From the NCBI RefSeq assembly GCF_021401125.1, contig NZ_JACBFQ010000019.1, positions 1 through 32,747 on the forward strand: a stretch of 32,747 nucleotides of DNA. Reading direction: 5' to 3'. The stretch's first letter is position 1; each line of letters begins with the position of its first letter. Below, one piece after another: positions 15,894 through 23,920 of this stretch. Source of the stretch: Xanthobacter sp. NM-59. Its GTDB lineage: Bacteria; Pseudomonadota; Alphaproteobacteria; Rhizobiales; Xanthobacteraceae. Below the pieces are notes generated by a model. It was not told where the DNA came from. It saw nothing but the letters and a program-made list of their open reading frames with translations, and made no database searches. The position numbers and the translations under genes were made by a program.

Positions 15894-16430
15894 ATGGCAC
15901 CAGCAGCCCCCGCGTCCCGCGCGCGCCGTCGCGCCGCCTCGTCCACCGAAAAGCCGCGCTGCAATCTCGCGGAAAGCCCCCTCACCTGGCTCGCCCGCCG
16001 GTCCGGACGCGATGGCCGCCCCCTGGTGGATGCCGCCCAGCTCGCCGCCGGAGAGCGCCTGCGGGCCGATTTCACCCGCGCCAACCTCACCCCCCGCATC
16101 ACCAGCCGCTGGGACCCGACGCCCGGCGGCGGCAATGGCCCCGAGGCCTTCACCGACATGGTGCTCGCGGCGAAGGAGCGGTTCGACAGGGCCCTGGCGG
16201 CCGTGGGGCCAGAGCTCTCCGGCGTGCTGGTGGACGTCTGCTGCTTCCTGAAAGGGCTTGAGGAGGTGGAATCAGACCGGCGCTGGCCGGCGCGCACCGC
16301 CAAGGTGGTGCTGGGCCTCGCCTTGGACCGCCTGGCCGCCCATTACGGCCTCGCCACCACCGCGACCGGCCGCGAGCGTTCGCCTATCCGCGCCTGGAGC
16401 GCCCCCGACGACGATCCAGCCTCCGCCTGA
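15894..16430 (+). CDS. DUF6456 domain protein
   Basis: 178 residues. The central and C-terminal part resembles the alphaproteobacterial DUF6456 family: NLAESPLTWLARR near residue 25, then AGERLRADFTRANLTPRITS and DMVLAAKERFDRALAAVGPE, followed by VLVDVCCFLKGLEEVE and KVVLGLALDRLAAHYGL. The function is not established. The N-terminus is basic and Ala-rich (about 20 residues). It starts three bases after the DnaA-like gene, so they probably act together, perhaps in DNA binding or cell-cycle control (inference). The end is 254 bases before ilvD. Confidence 0.72.
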   Translation: MAPAAPASRARRRAASSTEKPRCNLAESPLTWLARRSGRDGRPLVDAAQLAAGERLRADFTRANLTPRITSRWDPTPGGGNGPEAFTDMVLAAKERFDRALAAVGPELSGVLVDVCCFLKGLEEVESDRRWPARTAKVVLGLALDRLAAHYGLATTATGRERSPIRAWSAPDDDPASA

Positions 16431-16517
16431 TCCGCCATAAGCTCCGGGGAGGGTGCGGCGCGCGCTTGTGGCTCCCGCATGAGACCGCCGCATGTCTCCC
16501 CGGCGCGCGGCTCCTCT

Positions 16518-16530
16518 TGAAATGATTTCA
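16518..16530. promoter_or_regulatory. 13-bp palindrome upstream of ilvD
   Basis: TGAAATGATTTCA, a perfect 6-bp-arm inverted repeat about 155 bases before the ilvD start. It overlaps a -35-like TTGAAA (16517-16522), so a regulator bound here could block transcription. The matching -10 hexamer is weak. Confidence 0.35.
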
Positions 16531-16683
16531 CTTCGCCCGAATTCGCTCTAAGACAGCCGCCATAATCTTGCGCCGGATCGCCCGGCCGCGCACGAAGATG
16601 CCGGCGAGCGCCCCCGGAACGAGAACCCCGCGCACCAAGCTCAGGCGCACGGGAAGACCGCGCACGAAGAGGCGAAGAGGAAC

Positions 16684-18537
16684 ATGCCCCAATACCGCTC
16701 CCGCACCTCCACCCATGGCCGCAACATGGCCGGCGCCCGTGGCCTGTGGCGCGCCACCGGCATGAAGGACGGGGACTTCGGCAAGCCCATCATCGCGGTG
16801 GTGAATTCCTTCACCCAGTTCGTGCCCGGCCATGTGCACCTGAAGGATCTCGGCCAGCTGGTGGCCCATGAGATCGAGAAGGCGGGCGGCGTCGCCAAGG
16901 AATTCAACACCATCGCGGTGGATGACGGCATCGCCATGGGCCATGACGGCATGCTCTATTCCCTGCCCTCGCGCGAGATCATCGCCGACAGCGTGGAATA
17001 CATGGTGAACGCCCACTGCGCCGACGCCATGGTGTGCATCTCCAATTGCGACAAGATCACCCCCGGCATGCTGATGGCGGCGCTGCGCCTCAACATCCCG
17101 GCCGTGTTCGTCTCCGGCGGGCCCATGGAGGCGGGCAAGGTGCTGCTCTCCACCGGCCCGAAGAAGGTGGACCTCATCGACGCGATGATCGCGGCGGCCG
17201 ACGACAAGGTGACCGACGCCGACGTGCAGGTGATGGAGCGTTCCGCCTGCCCCACCTGCGGCTCGTGCTCGGGCATGTTCACGGCCAATTCCATGAATTG
17301 CCTCACCGAGGCGCTGGGCCTGTCGCTGCCCGGCAACGGCTCCATCCTGGCCACCCACGCCGACCGCAAGCGCCTGTTCGTGGAGGCCGGCCACCTGATC
17401 GTCGACCTCGCCCGCCGCTATTACGAGCAGGACGATGCGAGCGTGCTGCCGCGCGCCATCGCCACCTTCAAGGCGTTCGAGAACGCCATGACGCTGGACA
17501 TCTCCATGGGCGGCTCGACCAACACGGTGCTGCACCTGCTCGCCGCCGCCAATGAGGGCGAGGTGCCCTTCACCATGGCCGACATCGACCGGCTCTCCCG
17601 CAAGGTGCCGGTGCTGTGCAAGGTGGCCCCCGCCGTGGCCAACATCCATATGGAGGACGTGCACCGGGCCGGTGGCATCATGGGCATTCTGGGCGAGCTC
17701 GACCGCGCGGGCCTCATCCACACTGAGCTGCCCACCGTGCACTCGGCCAGCCTCAAGGACGCGCTGGACCGCTGGGATGTGAAGCGCACCACCGCCGAAA
17801 GCGTCACCACCTTCTATCGCGCGGCGCCCGGCGGCGTGCCCACCCAGGTGGCCTTCAGCCAGGCCAGCCGCTGGGATACCTTGGACACCGACCGCGAAAA
17901 CGGCGTCATCCGCGATCTCGCCCATGCCTATTCCAAGGATGGCGGCCTCGCGGTGCTGTTCGGCAACATCGCCCTCGATGGCTGCATCGTGAAGACGGCG
18001 GGCGTGGATGCCTCCATCCTCACCTTCAAGGGCCCGGCCCGCATCTTCGAGAGCCAGGACGCGGCGGTGGAAGCCATCCTCGCCAACGGCAAGATCCAGC
18101 CCGGTGACGTGGTGCTGATCCGCTATGAGGGTCCGCGCGGCGGCCCCGGCATGCAGGAGATGCTCTACCCGACCTCCTACCTGAAGTCGAAGGGCCTCGG
18201 AAAAGCCTGCGCGCTGGTGACGGACGGCCGCTTCTCCGGCGGCTCCTCGGGCCTGTCCATCGGCCATGTCTCGCCGGAAGCGGCGGAAGGCGGCGCCATC
18301 GGCCTGGTGGAAGAAGGCGACATCATCGAAATCGATATCCCAAACCGCATCATGCGCGTGGCGGTGAGCGACGAGGTGCTCGCCACCCGCCGCGCCGCCA
18401 TGGAGGCGAAGGGCGAAAAGGCCTTCCAGCCGGAAAACCGCAATCGCGTGGTGTCGCAGGCCCTCCAGGCCTATGCGGCGCTCACCACCTCCGCCGCCCG
18501 CGGCGCGGTGCGCGACGTGCGCGGCCTCAAGCGCTGA
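16684..18537 (+). CDS. ilvD: Dihydroxy-acid dehydratase
   Basis: Fe-S enzyme of isoleucine, valine and pantothenate synthesis; it dehydrates 2,3-dihydroxy acids to 2-keto acids. 617 residues, matching the usual length. Cluster ligands are seen as C122 ([10 protein letters not shown]) and C195 ([19 protein letters not shown]). Other conserved parts include [42 protein letters not shown] and [19 protein letters not shown] sits just before the ATG. It is a single gene with a 253-base leader and a strong hairpin after the stop. As an Fe-S enzyme it would depend on an assembly system such as SUF. Confidence 0.97.
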   Translation: MPQYRSRTSTHGRNMAGARGLWRATGMKDGDFGKPIIAVVNSFTQFVPGHVHLKDLGQLVAHEIEKAGGVAKEFNTIAVDDGIAMGHDGMLYSLPSREIIADSVEYMVNAHCADAMVCISNCDKITPGMLMAALRLNIPAVFVSGGPMEAGKVLLSTGPKKVDLIDAMIAAADDKVTDADVQVMERSACPTCGSCSGMFTANSMNCLTEALGLSLPGNGSILATHADRKRLFVEAGHLIVDLARRYYEQDDASVLPRAIATFKAFENAMTLDISMGGSTNTVLHLLAAANEGEVPFTMADIDRLSRKVPVLCKVAPAVANIHMEDVHRAGGIMGILGELDRAGLIHTELPTVHSASLKDALDRWDVKRTTAESVTTFYRAAPGGVPTQVAFSQASRWDTLDTDRENGVIRDLAHAYSKDGGLAVLFGNIALDGCIVKTAGVDASILTFKGPARIFESQDAAVEAILANGKIQPGDVVLIRYEGPRGGPGMQEMLYPTSYLKSKGLGKACALVTDGRFSGGSSGLSIGHVSPEAAEGGAIGLVEEGDIIEIDIPNRIMRVAVSDEVLATRRAAMEAKGEKAFQPENRNRVVSQALQAYAALTTSAARGAVRDVRGLKR

Positions 18538-18544
18538 GAAACAG

Positions 18545-18570
18545 GGCGCATCGGGCCTCCCCGATGCGCC
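18545..18570. terminator. Hairpin between convergent ilvD and CVNH gene
   Basis: GGCGCATCGGG-CCTC-CCCGATGCGCC, a perfect 11-bp stem with a 4-base loop. It starts 7 bases after the ilvD stop and lies 22 bases from the stop of the opposing gene, so it can serve both. There is no long T-run. Confidence 0.68.
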
Positions 18571-18591
18571 TCCCTCGCCCCGTGGGGGCGC

Positions 18592-19071
18592 TCACCTGCA
18601 GGTGAGCTGCCCGTCCACATTGGCGATATCCTTGCCGAACAGGCCGCACCAATTGGCGGTGATGGCGCTCTCGCTCCAGCGCCCCTGATGGTCGGCGCAG
18701 GTGGCTTTCAGCCAGCCATTATCAAGGCGGATGTCACGGCAGCTGCCCATGTAGGAGCCCACCGGCGGAGGCCCCAGCGCCGCCCGGCCGGCCGGCGTCT
18801 CGACGCCGAGCACCGATGACGCGCGCATGCAGAACAGCTTGCCGTTCTGATTGGCGATATCCCCCACGCAGAAGGGATAATCCTCCAGCCGCGCCGCCAC
18901 CCAATAGCCGCCCGGAGCCGAGCAGATGGCGATGAGCGTGCTGCCCTGCAACACCACATCGCGGCAGGAGGCGAGATAGGTGCCAGGGGGCGCATTCCCG
19001 GCCCGCGCCGGCGCACCCGCCCCGATCGCGACGAGGCATGCGAACAGGGGCCACGCCCATCGGCCGATCAT
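18592..19071 (-). CDS. Secreted protein with two CVNH (cyanovirin-N homology) repeats
   Basis: 159 residues from the ATG at 19071, chosen because it begins a clean signal peptide (MIGRWAWPLFACLVAIGAGA, cleavage near ARAG) and has a purine-rich site upstream; the ATG at 19110 has neither. Two CVNH-like repeats follow. Repeat 1 runs from PPGTYLASCRDVVLQGSTL to DIANQNGKLFC; repeat 2 from PPVGSYMGSCRDIRLDNGWL to DIANVDGQLTCR. Each has the SCRD...C...C...DIxNxNGxLxC pattern of paired cysteines, probably disulfide-bonded in the periplasm or outside. CVNH proteins bind glycans in several cases; the target here is unknown. It lies downstream of a larger CVNH gene. Confidence 0.86.
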   Translation of the reverse strand: MIGRWAWPLFACLVAIGAGAPARAGNAPPGTYLASCRDVVLQGSTLIAICSAPGGYWVAARLEDYPFCVGDIANQNGKLFCMRASSVLGVETPAGRAALGPPPVGSYMGSCRDIRLDNGWLKATCADHQGRWSESAITANWCGLFGKDIANVDGQLTCR

Positions 19072-19115
19072 CCTGCCCCACTCCCCTTTTCCGGTGCCAC
19101 CCGTGGGCATGAACG

Positions 19116-19142
19116 AAAAGGGGGACGCCGCGGCGTCCCCCC
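19116..19142 (-). terminator. Intrinsic terminator after the three-repeat CVNH gene
   Basis: On the minus strand, GGGGGACGCCG and its exact complement form a long GC-rich hairpin followed by TTTT. It begins about 11 bases after the stop of the upstream CVNH gene and ends about 45 bases before the start of the next, so it should reduce read-through between the two. Confidence 0.82.
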
Positions 19143-19152
19143 AACCTTCGAA

Positions 19153-19830
19153 TCAGCGGCAGATCAGATTGCCGTTGAAGTTCACGATATTCGGCCGCGG
19201 CCCGCAGGTCGCGACATTCAGCCGGGTATTCTGCCAGCCGCCGTTCATGTTCCGGCAGGAAGCCGCCAGCCAGGGGCCGGCCGCCACCGCGTCGCGGCAG
19301 GTCTGGAGATAGGAGCCCGGAGGCACCGGCTGGCGACGGCAGCGCAGATTGCCGTTGTCGTTGCTGATGTCGGTGCCGGGGATGCAGCCCAGCATGTTCA
19401 TCTCGGTGGGCCGCCATTCGCCACTGCGCGTGCGGCACGTGGCCGCCAGCATCATCCCCCGCTGGTCGATCATGGTGCAGGACGCGCGATAGGAACCGGG
19501 CGGTCCGTTGCCGGTGCCCGGAGGCGGCAGGGGGCGCGGCCCCGGCCCACGGCCACGCTCGCACCACAGATGCCCGTCCACATTGGCGATGTCGCCGCGG
19601 CAGGTGAAGAAATCGTCGAGCCGGGTGGCGGTGAAGACGCCGCGCCGCGCGGTTTCGCACAGAGCGGTCAGGTCGCTCCCCCGATGCACACGCACATCGC
19701 GGCAGGTGCGCTGGTAGGTCCCCGGAGGCGCCGGCTGCGCCTGGGCAGGCGCTGACGCGCCAGCGAGAAGAAGCACCAGGAGAGCGAGCAGCCCCGCCCA
19801 TCCCCGGCCCATGGTCACACGTCGTTTCAT
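19153..19830 (-). CDS. Secreted protein with three CVNH repeats
   Basis: 225 residues from the ATG at 19830, which has GGGAG six bases upstream. The signal peptide is RGWAGLLALLVLLLAGASAP with cleavage near AQAQ. Three CVNH repeats follow: PPGTYQRTCRDVRVHRGSDL to DIANVDGHLWC; PPGSYRASCTMIDQRGMML to DISNDNGNLRC; and PPGSYLQTCRDAVAAGPWL to NIVNFNGNLICR. A Gly/Pro-rich spacer (GRGPGPRPLPPPGTGNG) divides repeats 1 and 2. In the middle repeat the usual CRD is CTM, so that unit has diverged. Likely an exported carbohydrate-binding protein (family inference). The frame is open upstream to 20097, but without signal sequence or ribosome site. Confidence 0.87.
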   Translation of the reverse strand: MKRRVTMGRGWAGLLALLVLLLAGASAPAQAQPAPPGTYQRTCRDVRVHRGSDLTALCETARRGVFTATRLDDFFTCRGDIANVDGHLWCERGRGPGPRPLPPPGTGNGPPGSYRASCTMIDQRGMMLAATCRTRSGEWRPTEMNMLGCIPGTDISNDNGNLRCRRQPVPPGSYLQTCRDAVAAGPWLAASCRNMNGGWQNTRLNVATCGPRPNIVNFNGNLICR

Positions 19831-20236
19831 GTCAACTCCCAGCCCGAATTGGCGCGAAACCCGAAGGCCAAACATTCTTCCAGCGCATGCCTTCCTTGCG
19901 CCTCGTCCACGCAAAACTCCGCTCCAGCCCCGAGGGAACAGCGCCTTGGCGGGAAAAGATGCGACAGAACGGCAGCACATCGGCACTTCGCGCCCCATCG
20001 CGCCGATGTTGGTGCGGAATGCGAACGACAACCTGCGTGACGTACCGCCACTGGCAGCACGGTGCCGGCTCCGTCCGCCCGCTCGCGCTCTTACCACGGC
20101 GGCGGAAAGCCTGCGACATCCGCTTGCGCTCCCTGCCGCCTCGCGCGTAGCTCTGTCAGGGACGCATCAGGCGGCGGCGCCCGGCATCGGGCGCGCCGCC
20201 TTCCTTTGAACCTTTGGGAACGAGAACCGACAGCCA
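19831..20236. other. Intergenic region between CVNH gene and rnd
   Basis: 406 bases between divergent genes, expected to hold both promoters. Short open frames on both strands give no recognisable protein. I see no clear -35/-10 pair. A GC-rich hairpin occupies 20173-20200 (next entry). Confidence 0.5.
20173..20200 (+). terminator. GC-rich hairpin in the rnd leader
   Basis: GGCGGCGCCCG pairs with CGGGCGCGCCGCC with a small bulge around a 4-base loop, followed by TTCCTTT. It looks like a weak terminator or leader structure 36 bases before the rnd start codon. Confidence 0.4.
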
Positions 20237-20857
20237 ATGACCATTCGCCTGCACCAGGGTGACCTGCCCGCCGATTTCGTGGCCGCGCCCGTGGTCGCCA
20301 TCGACACCGAGACCATGGGCCTCAACCCCTTCCGCGACCGGCTGTGCCTGGTGCAGCTCTCCAATGGCGACGGCAGCGCCGACCTCGTCCAGATTCCCCA
20401 GGGCGCCAACGCCAAGACCGCGCCCAACCTGACCCGCCTGCTGGCCGACCCCAATGTGACCAAGCTGTTTCATTTTGGCCGCTTCGACATCGCCGTGCTC
20501 CAGCACACCTTCCGGGTGATGCCCCAGCCGGTATGGTGCACCAAGATCGCCTCGCGGCTGGTGCGCACCTATACCGACCGCCACGGCCTGAAGGACATTC
20601 TGCGCGAGCTGCTCGGCGTCGATATTTCCAAGCAGCAGCAGAGCTCAGACTGGGGCTCCGGTGAGCTCACCGATGCCCAGCTCGCCTATGCCGCCTCCGA
20701 CGTGCTGCACCTGCACGCCCTGAAGGCCAAGCTGGAAGAGATGCTGGCGCGCGAAGGCCGCTCCGCCCTCGCCTCCGCCTGCTTCGCCTTCCTGCCGGCC
20801 CGCGCCGCGCTGGACCTCGCGGGCTGGGCGGAACAGGACATCTTCGCCCACGCCTGA
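20237..20857 (+). CDS. rnd: Ribonuclease D-type 3'-5' exonuclease, short form
   Basis: DEDD-family exoribonuclease, probably trimming 3' ends of tRNA or other small RNAs. 206 residues: only the catalytic domain, without the HRDC domains found in E. coli RNase D (about 375 residues). Exo I is AIDTETMG (D23, E25), Exo II is FHFGRFDIAVL, and Exo III is YAASDVLHLH. SDWGSGELTDAQLAYAASD is typical of the family. The short form is common in alphaproteobacteria, so this is not a truncation. Read as a single gene upstream of lptC; 188 bases separate them. Confidence 0.9.
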   Translation: MTIRLHQGDLPADFVAAPVVAIDTETMGLNPFRDRLCLVQLSNGDGSADLVQIPQGANAKTAPNLTRLLADPNVTKLFHFGRFDIAVLQHTFRVMPQPVWCTKIASRLVRTYTDRHGLKDILRELLGVDISKQQQSSDWGSGELTDAQLAYAASDVLHLHALKAKLEEMLAREGRSALASACFAFLPARAALDLAGWAEQDIFAHA

Positions 20858-21045
20858 GTGGCGCCTGCGAGAAATGTGCGCCGCAGCAAGCCCTTATCGG
20901 GCTCACTTGCGCGCGGCGCGCATTTCGGACAATTTGGCCGCCCGGCACGCGGGGCGACGCGCTGCAAGGTCACCGGCGCGTGGGGCGTTGGATCCCGGAG
21001 ACCTGCGGTGCGAGCCGGTATTCACCTTGCCGCCGGAAGGGGAAG

Positions 21046-21927
21046 ATGAACCGACACGTGCCGCCACGCGATCTCGATACTGACGAGGCCACCGCCTTCA
21101 GCCCACCCCCGCCGCCCGACTTCCGCCGGGCGCAGCGGCACAGCGCCCGTGTGCGCTGGATCCGCCGCCTTCTGCCGCTCGCCGTTCTGGCCGCCGTGGC
21201 GGTGATCGGCGTGGGCGCGCTGTTCAAGAGCCTTCAGGTGAAGATCGAGCTGCCGTTCGATATCGGACACCTGACCCTCTCGGGCTCGCGCCTGACCATG
21301 GAATTTCCGAAGCTGTCCGGCTTCACCGACGACAATCGCGGCTATTCCGTCACCGCCAAGACCGCCGCCCAGGATCTCACCCGACCCGACGTGATCGAGC
21401 TGACCGACATCGAGGCGAAGATGGAGATGGCGGATAAGGGCTGGGCGAGCGTCCAGGCCAAGAAAGGCAGCCTCGACACCAAGAGCCAGTTCATCACCCT
21501 CGACGACGGGGTGGAACTCGCCATGAAGGGCGGCTATGGCGGCCAGCTCGAAAATGCCGAGGTGGACGTCAAGTCGGGCACCATCACCACCGAGCGTCCC
21601 GTCACCTTCACCTATCTCAACGGCCGCCTGGTGGCCGATTCCCTCACCGTGAGCGATCGCGGCGAGAAGGCCCTGTTCAAGGGCCATGTTCAGCTCGACT
21701 TCCGCATCTCCGACATCGACAAGGCCAAGGCCGCCCGCGCCGAGGAAGCCAAGGCCGCCGAACAGGCCAAGGCCGCCAAGGCCCGCGCCGACGCCGAGGC
21801 CCGCGCCCAGGCGCAAGCCCAGGCCGAAGCCCGCGCCGAGGCGCAGGGCAAGGCCGACACGGTGGCGCCGGGAGAGGCCGAGCACGTTCCCCTCATCACC
21901 TCTCCACGACCGGTGCCGCAGCCATGA
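21046..21927 (+). CDS. lptC: LPS export ABC transporter periplasmic protein LptC
   Basis: Bitopic inner-membrane protein that passes lipopolysaccharide from LptB2FG to LptA. 293 residues from the ATG at 21046, preceded by GGAAGGGGAAG. A cytoplasmic N-terminus is followed by one membrane helix (about 41-62, RLLPLAVLAAVAVIGVGALF) and a beta-jellyroll (about 65-220; LTLSGSRLTMEFPKLSGF, IELTDIEAKMEM, GTITTERPVTFTYLNGRL). A 50-residue Ala/Glu/Lys helix (about 225-275, AKAARAEEAKAAEQAKAAKA) forms an unusual C-terminal tail; E. coli LptC (191 residues) lacks it. The stop overlaps lptA (ATGA), so they are translationally coupled. Confidence 0.91.
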   Translation: MNRHVPPRDLDTDEATAFSPPPPPDFRRAQRHSARVRWIRRLLPLAVLAAVAVIGVGALFKSLQVKIELPFDIGHLTLSGSRLTMEFPKLSGFTDDNRGYSVTAKTAAQDLTRPDVIELTDIEAKMEMADKGWASVQAKKGSLDTKSQFITLDDGVELAMKGGYGGQLENAEVDVKSGTITTERPVTFTYLNGRLVADSLTVSDRGEKALFKGHVQLDFRISDIDKAKAARAEEAKAAEQAKAAKARADAEARAQAQAQAEARAEAQGKADTVAPGEAEHVPLITSPRPVPQP

Positions 21928-22523
21928 CCTTTTCGACCCGCCGTGCCTTCGCCACCCTGATGCTGGCCGCCGTGGCGACGGCCGCCGGCACCACCCTGGC
22001 GTCCGGCCCGGTCCTGGCGCAGGCGCAGAACGTGCCCAACGCCCTCCAGGGCTTCGCGCGCAACCGCGACGAGCCGGTGCGCATCAACGCCGATTCGCTG
22101 GAGGTGCGGGACAAGGACAAGGTCGCCGTCTTTTCCGGCAACGTGGTGGTGGTTCAGGGCGACACCACGCTGACCTCGAAAGACCTGCAGGTCTATTATG
22201 ACGGCAGCGCCTCCCCCGAGGATGGCGCCGGCTTCAAGCAGGGCCAGATCCGCAAGCTGGAGGCCGCCGGCGGCGTGGTGGTGCGCACCAAGGACCAGAC
22301 CGCCACCGGCGAAACCGGCGTGTTCGAGATGAAGTCCAACACCGTCACCCTCACCGGCAAGCCGGTGGTGCTCACCCAGGGGCCGAACGTCATTCGCGGG
22401 CAGAAGCTGGTGGTGAACCTCATCAGCGGCGTCTCGCGCTTCGAGGGTGGACGGGTGGAAAGCCTGATCGTTCCCGGAAGCCTGAAGAATCAGGGCGCCC
22501 CTGGAGCCGCCCCGGGCCGCTGA
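21924..22523 (+). CDS. lptA: LPS transport periplasmic protein LptA
   Basis: Periplasmic bridge protein that oligomerises to carry LPS towards LptD in the outer membrane. 199 residues. A signal peptide of about 34 residues ends near VLAQAQN. The OstA-type repeats start at PVRINADSLEVRDKDKVAVF with SGNVVVVQGDTTLTSKDLQV; GETGVFEMKSNTVTLTGKPV and VIRGQKLVVNLISGVSRFEG follow. The start overlaps lptC. A hairpin and 370 bases separate it from lptB. Confidence 0.92.
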   Translation: MTFSTRRAFATLMLAAVATAAGTTLASGPVLAQAQNVPNALQGFARNRDEPVRINADSLEVRDKDKVAVFSGNVVVVQGDTTLTSKDLQVYYDGSASPEDGAGFKQGQIRKLEAAGGVVVRTKDQTATGETGVFEMKSNTVTLTGKPVVLTQGPNVIRGQKLVVNLISGVSRFEGGRVESLIVPGSLKNQGAPGAAPGR

Positions 22524-22893
22524 AGCGCTTCGGGCGCCCGCCCTGCCGTACGGCGCTCGGCGCGGGCAAGGACGGCTTGAGGCCGATGCGTCAGGGGGCA
22601 GGGCGCCCCCTCACCGGGCGCCGAGACGAGTGCCCGCAATCCGTCGCATTGCCGGGGCAGCATCAGCTCTCGGCCAGGGCCCCGCCTTCATGCGCGTGAC
22701 GGTGTCACGGACCACTCGCGGCTGACGGCGCGGCGATCGAGGCCGCGGAGGACGGCGACAGCAACGGCGCGGTTGCGGCGACCGCCGACATGCCACGGCC
22801 CATTTTTTGCATGTGACGTTGCATCCCTGCCGTCGACGCTTTAAACCTAACTCCGGGGGCCGCATTCTTGAGGGCCGCGGGCCGGAGGTAGAG
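22524..22893. other. Intergenic region between lptA and lptB
   Basis: 370 bases, unusually long within an lpt cluster. It contains a hairpin, AGGGGGC-AGGGC-GCCCCCT (22593-22611), that could end the lptCA message. The frame upstream of lptB is open to 22807, but lacks a good start. No other gene was recognised; a promoter for lptB-rpoN may lie here, but no clear hexamers are seen. Confidence 0.5.
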
Positions 22894-23886
22894 TTGAACG
22901 TCCTTTCCTTGTTCGGCAAGGGCGCAGCCAAGCGCCGCAGCAATGAAATCCTCGTGGATGCCGATTTCGACACGGACCACGACACGGCCGGCGTGCCGCG
23001 CGGTTCGCAGCGGCTCGCCTCCAACAATGACGCATATGCCACATGGGCGTCACAATCCGCCCCGGCGGGCGACACCCGTTGGCGTGAAGCCGGCAATGCC
23101 CCGGCCTACCCGTCAGCCTATCACGACGCGCCCTATGACGACGATCCGCACGCCCATGCCGGGGTCGGCTCCCTCGCCGCCTATGGCCTGGCCAAGACCT
23201 ATGGCGGGCGCAAGGTGGTGCGCGATGTCTCCATGTTCGTGCGGCGGGGCGAGGCGGTGGGCCTGCTCGGCCCCAATGGCGCGGGCAAGACCACCTGCTT
23301 CTACATGGTCACCGGCCTTGTGAAGGCGGATGCGGGACGCATCGAGCTCGACGGGCACGACGTGACCCCCATGCCCATGTATCGCCGGGCCCGGCTCGGC
23401 ATCGGCTACCTGCCCCAGGAGGCCTCCATCTTCCGCGGCCTCACCGTGGAGGGAAACATCATGGGCGTGCTGGAGGTGACCGAGCCCAGCCGCCGCAAGC
23501 GGCGCGAGGAGATGGAGCAGCTCCTCGAGGAGTTCAAGATCACCCATGTGCGCAAGTCGCCCTCCATCGCCCTGTCGGGCGGCGAGCGGCGGCGCGTGGA
23601 AATCGCGCGCGCCTTGGCCAGCCGCCCCTCCTTCATGCTGCTGGACGAGCCCTTCGCCGGCATCGACCCCATCGCGGTGGGCGACATCCAGGCGCTGGTG
23701 CGCCATCTCACCACCCGCGGCATCGGCGTGCTCATCACCGATCACAATGTGCGCGAGACGCTGGGGCTGATCGACCGCGCCTACATCATCCATTCCGGCT
23801 CGGTGCTGAAGGAAGGCGACCCCGAATCCATCATCTCCGACCCGGACGTGCGGCGGCTCTATCTCGGCGAGGAGTTCCGCCTATGA
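22894..23886 (+). CDS. lptB: LPS export ABC transporter ATP-binding protein LptB, extended
   Basis: Cytoplasmic ATPase of LptB2FG that powers LPS extraction. Walker [22 protein letters not shown]-loop [18 protein letters not shown], signature [16 protein letters not shown], Walker [21 protein letters not shown] and switch histidine [10 protein letters not shown] are all intact. The best start is the TTG at 22894, which follows GGAGG by five bases. This gives 330 residues, about 90 more than E. coli LptB (241). The added N-terminal part ([20 protein letters not shown], then Tyr/Ala/Asp-rich) lies before the ABC domain, which starts near [18 protein letters not shown] later start with no extension is possible, but has poorer signals. 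rpoN follows after 34 bases. Confidence 0.92.
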   Translation: MNVLSLFGKGAAKRRSNEILVDADFDTDHDTAGVPRGSQRLASNNDAYATWASQSAPAGDTRWREAGNAPAYPSAYHDAPYDDDPHAHAGVGSLAAYGLAKTYGGRKVVRDVSMFVRRGEAVGLLGPNGAGKTTCFYMVTGLVKADAGRIELDGHDVTPMPMYRRARLGIGYLPQEASIFRGLTVEGNIMGVLEVTEPSRRKRREEMEQLLEEFKITHVRKSPSIALSGGERRRVEIARALASRPSFMLLDEPFAGIDPIAVGDIQALVRHLTTRGIGVLITDHNVRETLGLIDRAYIIHSGSVLKEGDPESIISDPDVRRLYLGEEFRL

Positions 23887-23920
23887 CAGCTCCCCTCCTT
23901 CGCCCCGAGGAGGATCGCGC

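Noticed and set aside
20887-20910. Small hairpin after rnd (AGCCC/GGGCT)
   Set aside because: Only a 5-bp stem and no T-run; not distinguishable from chance in GC-rich DNA.
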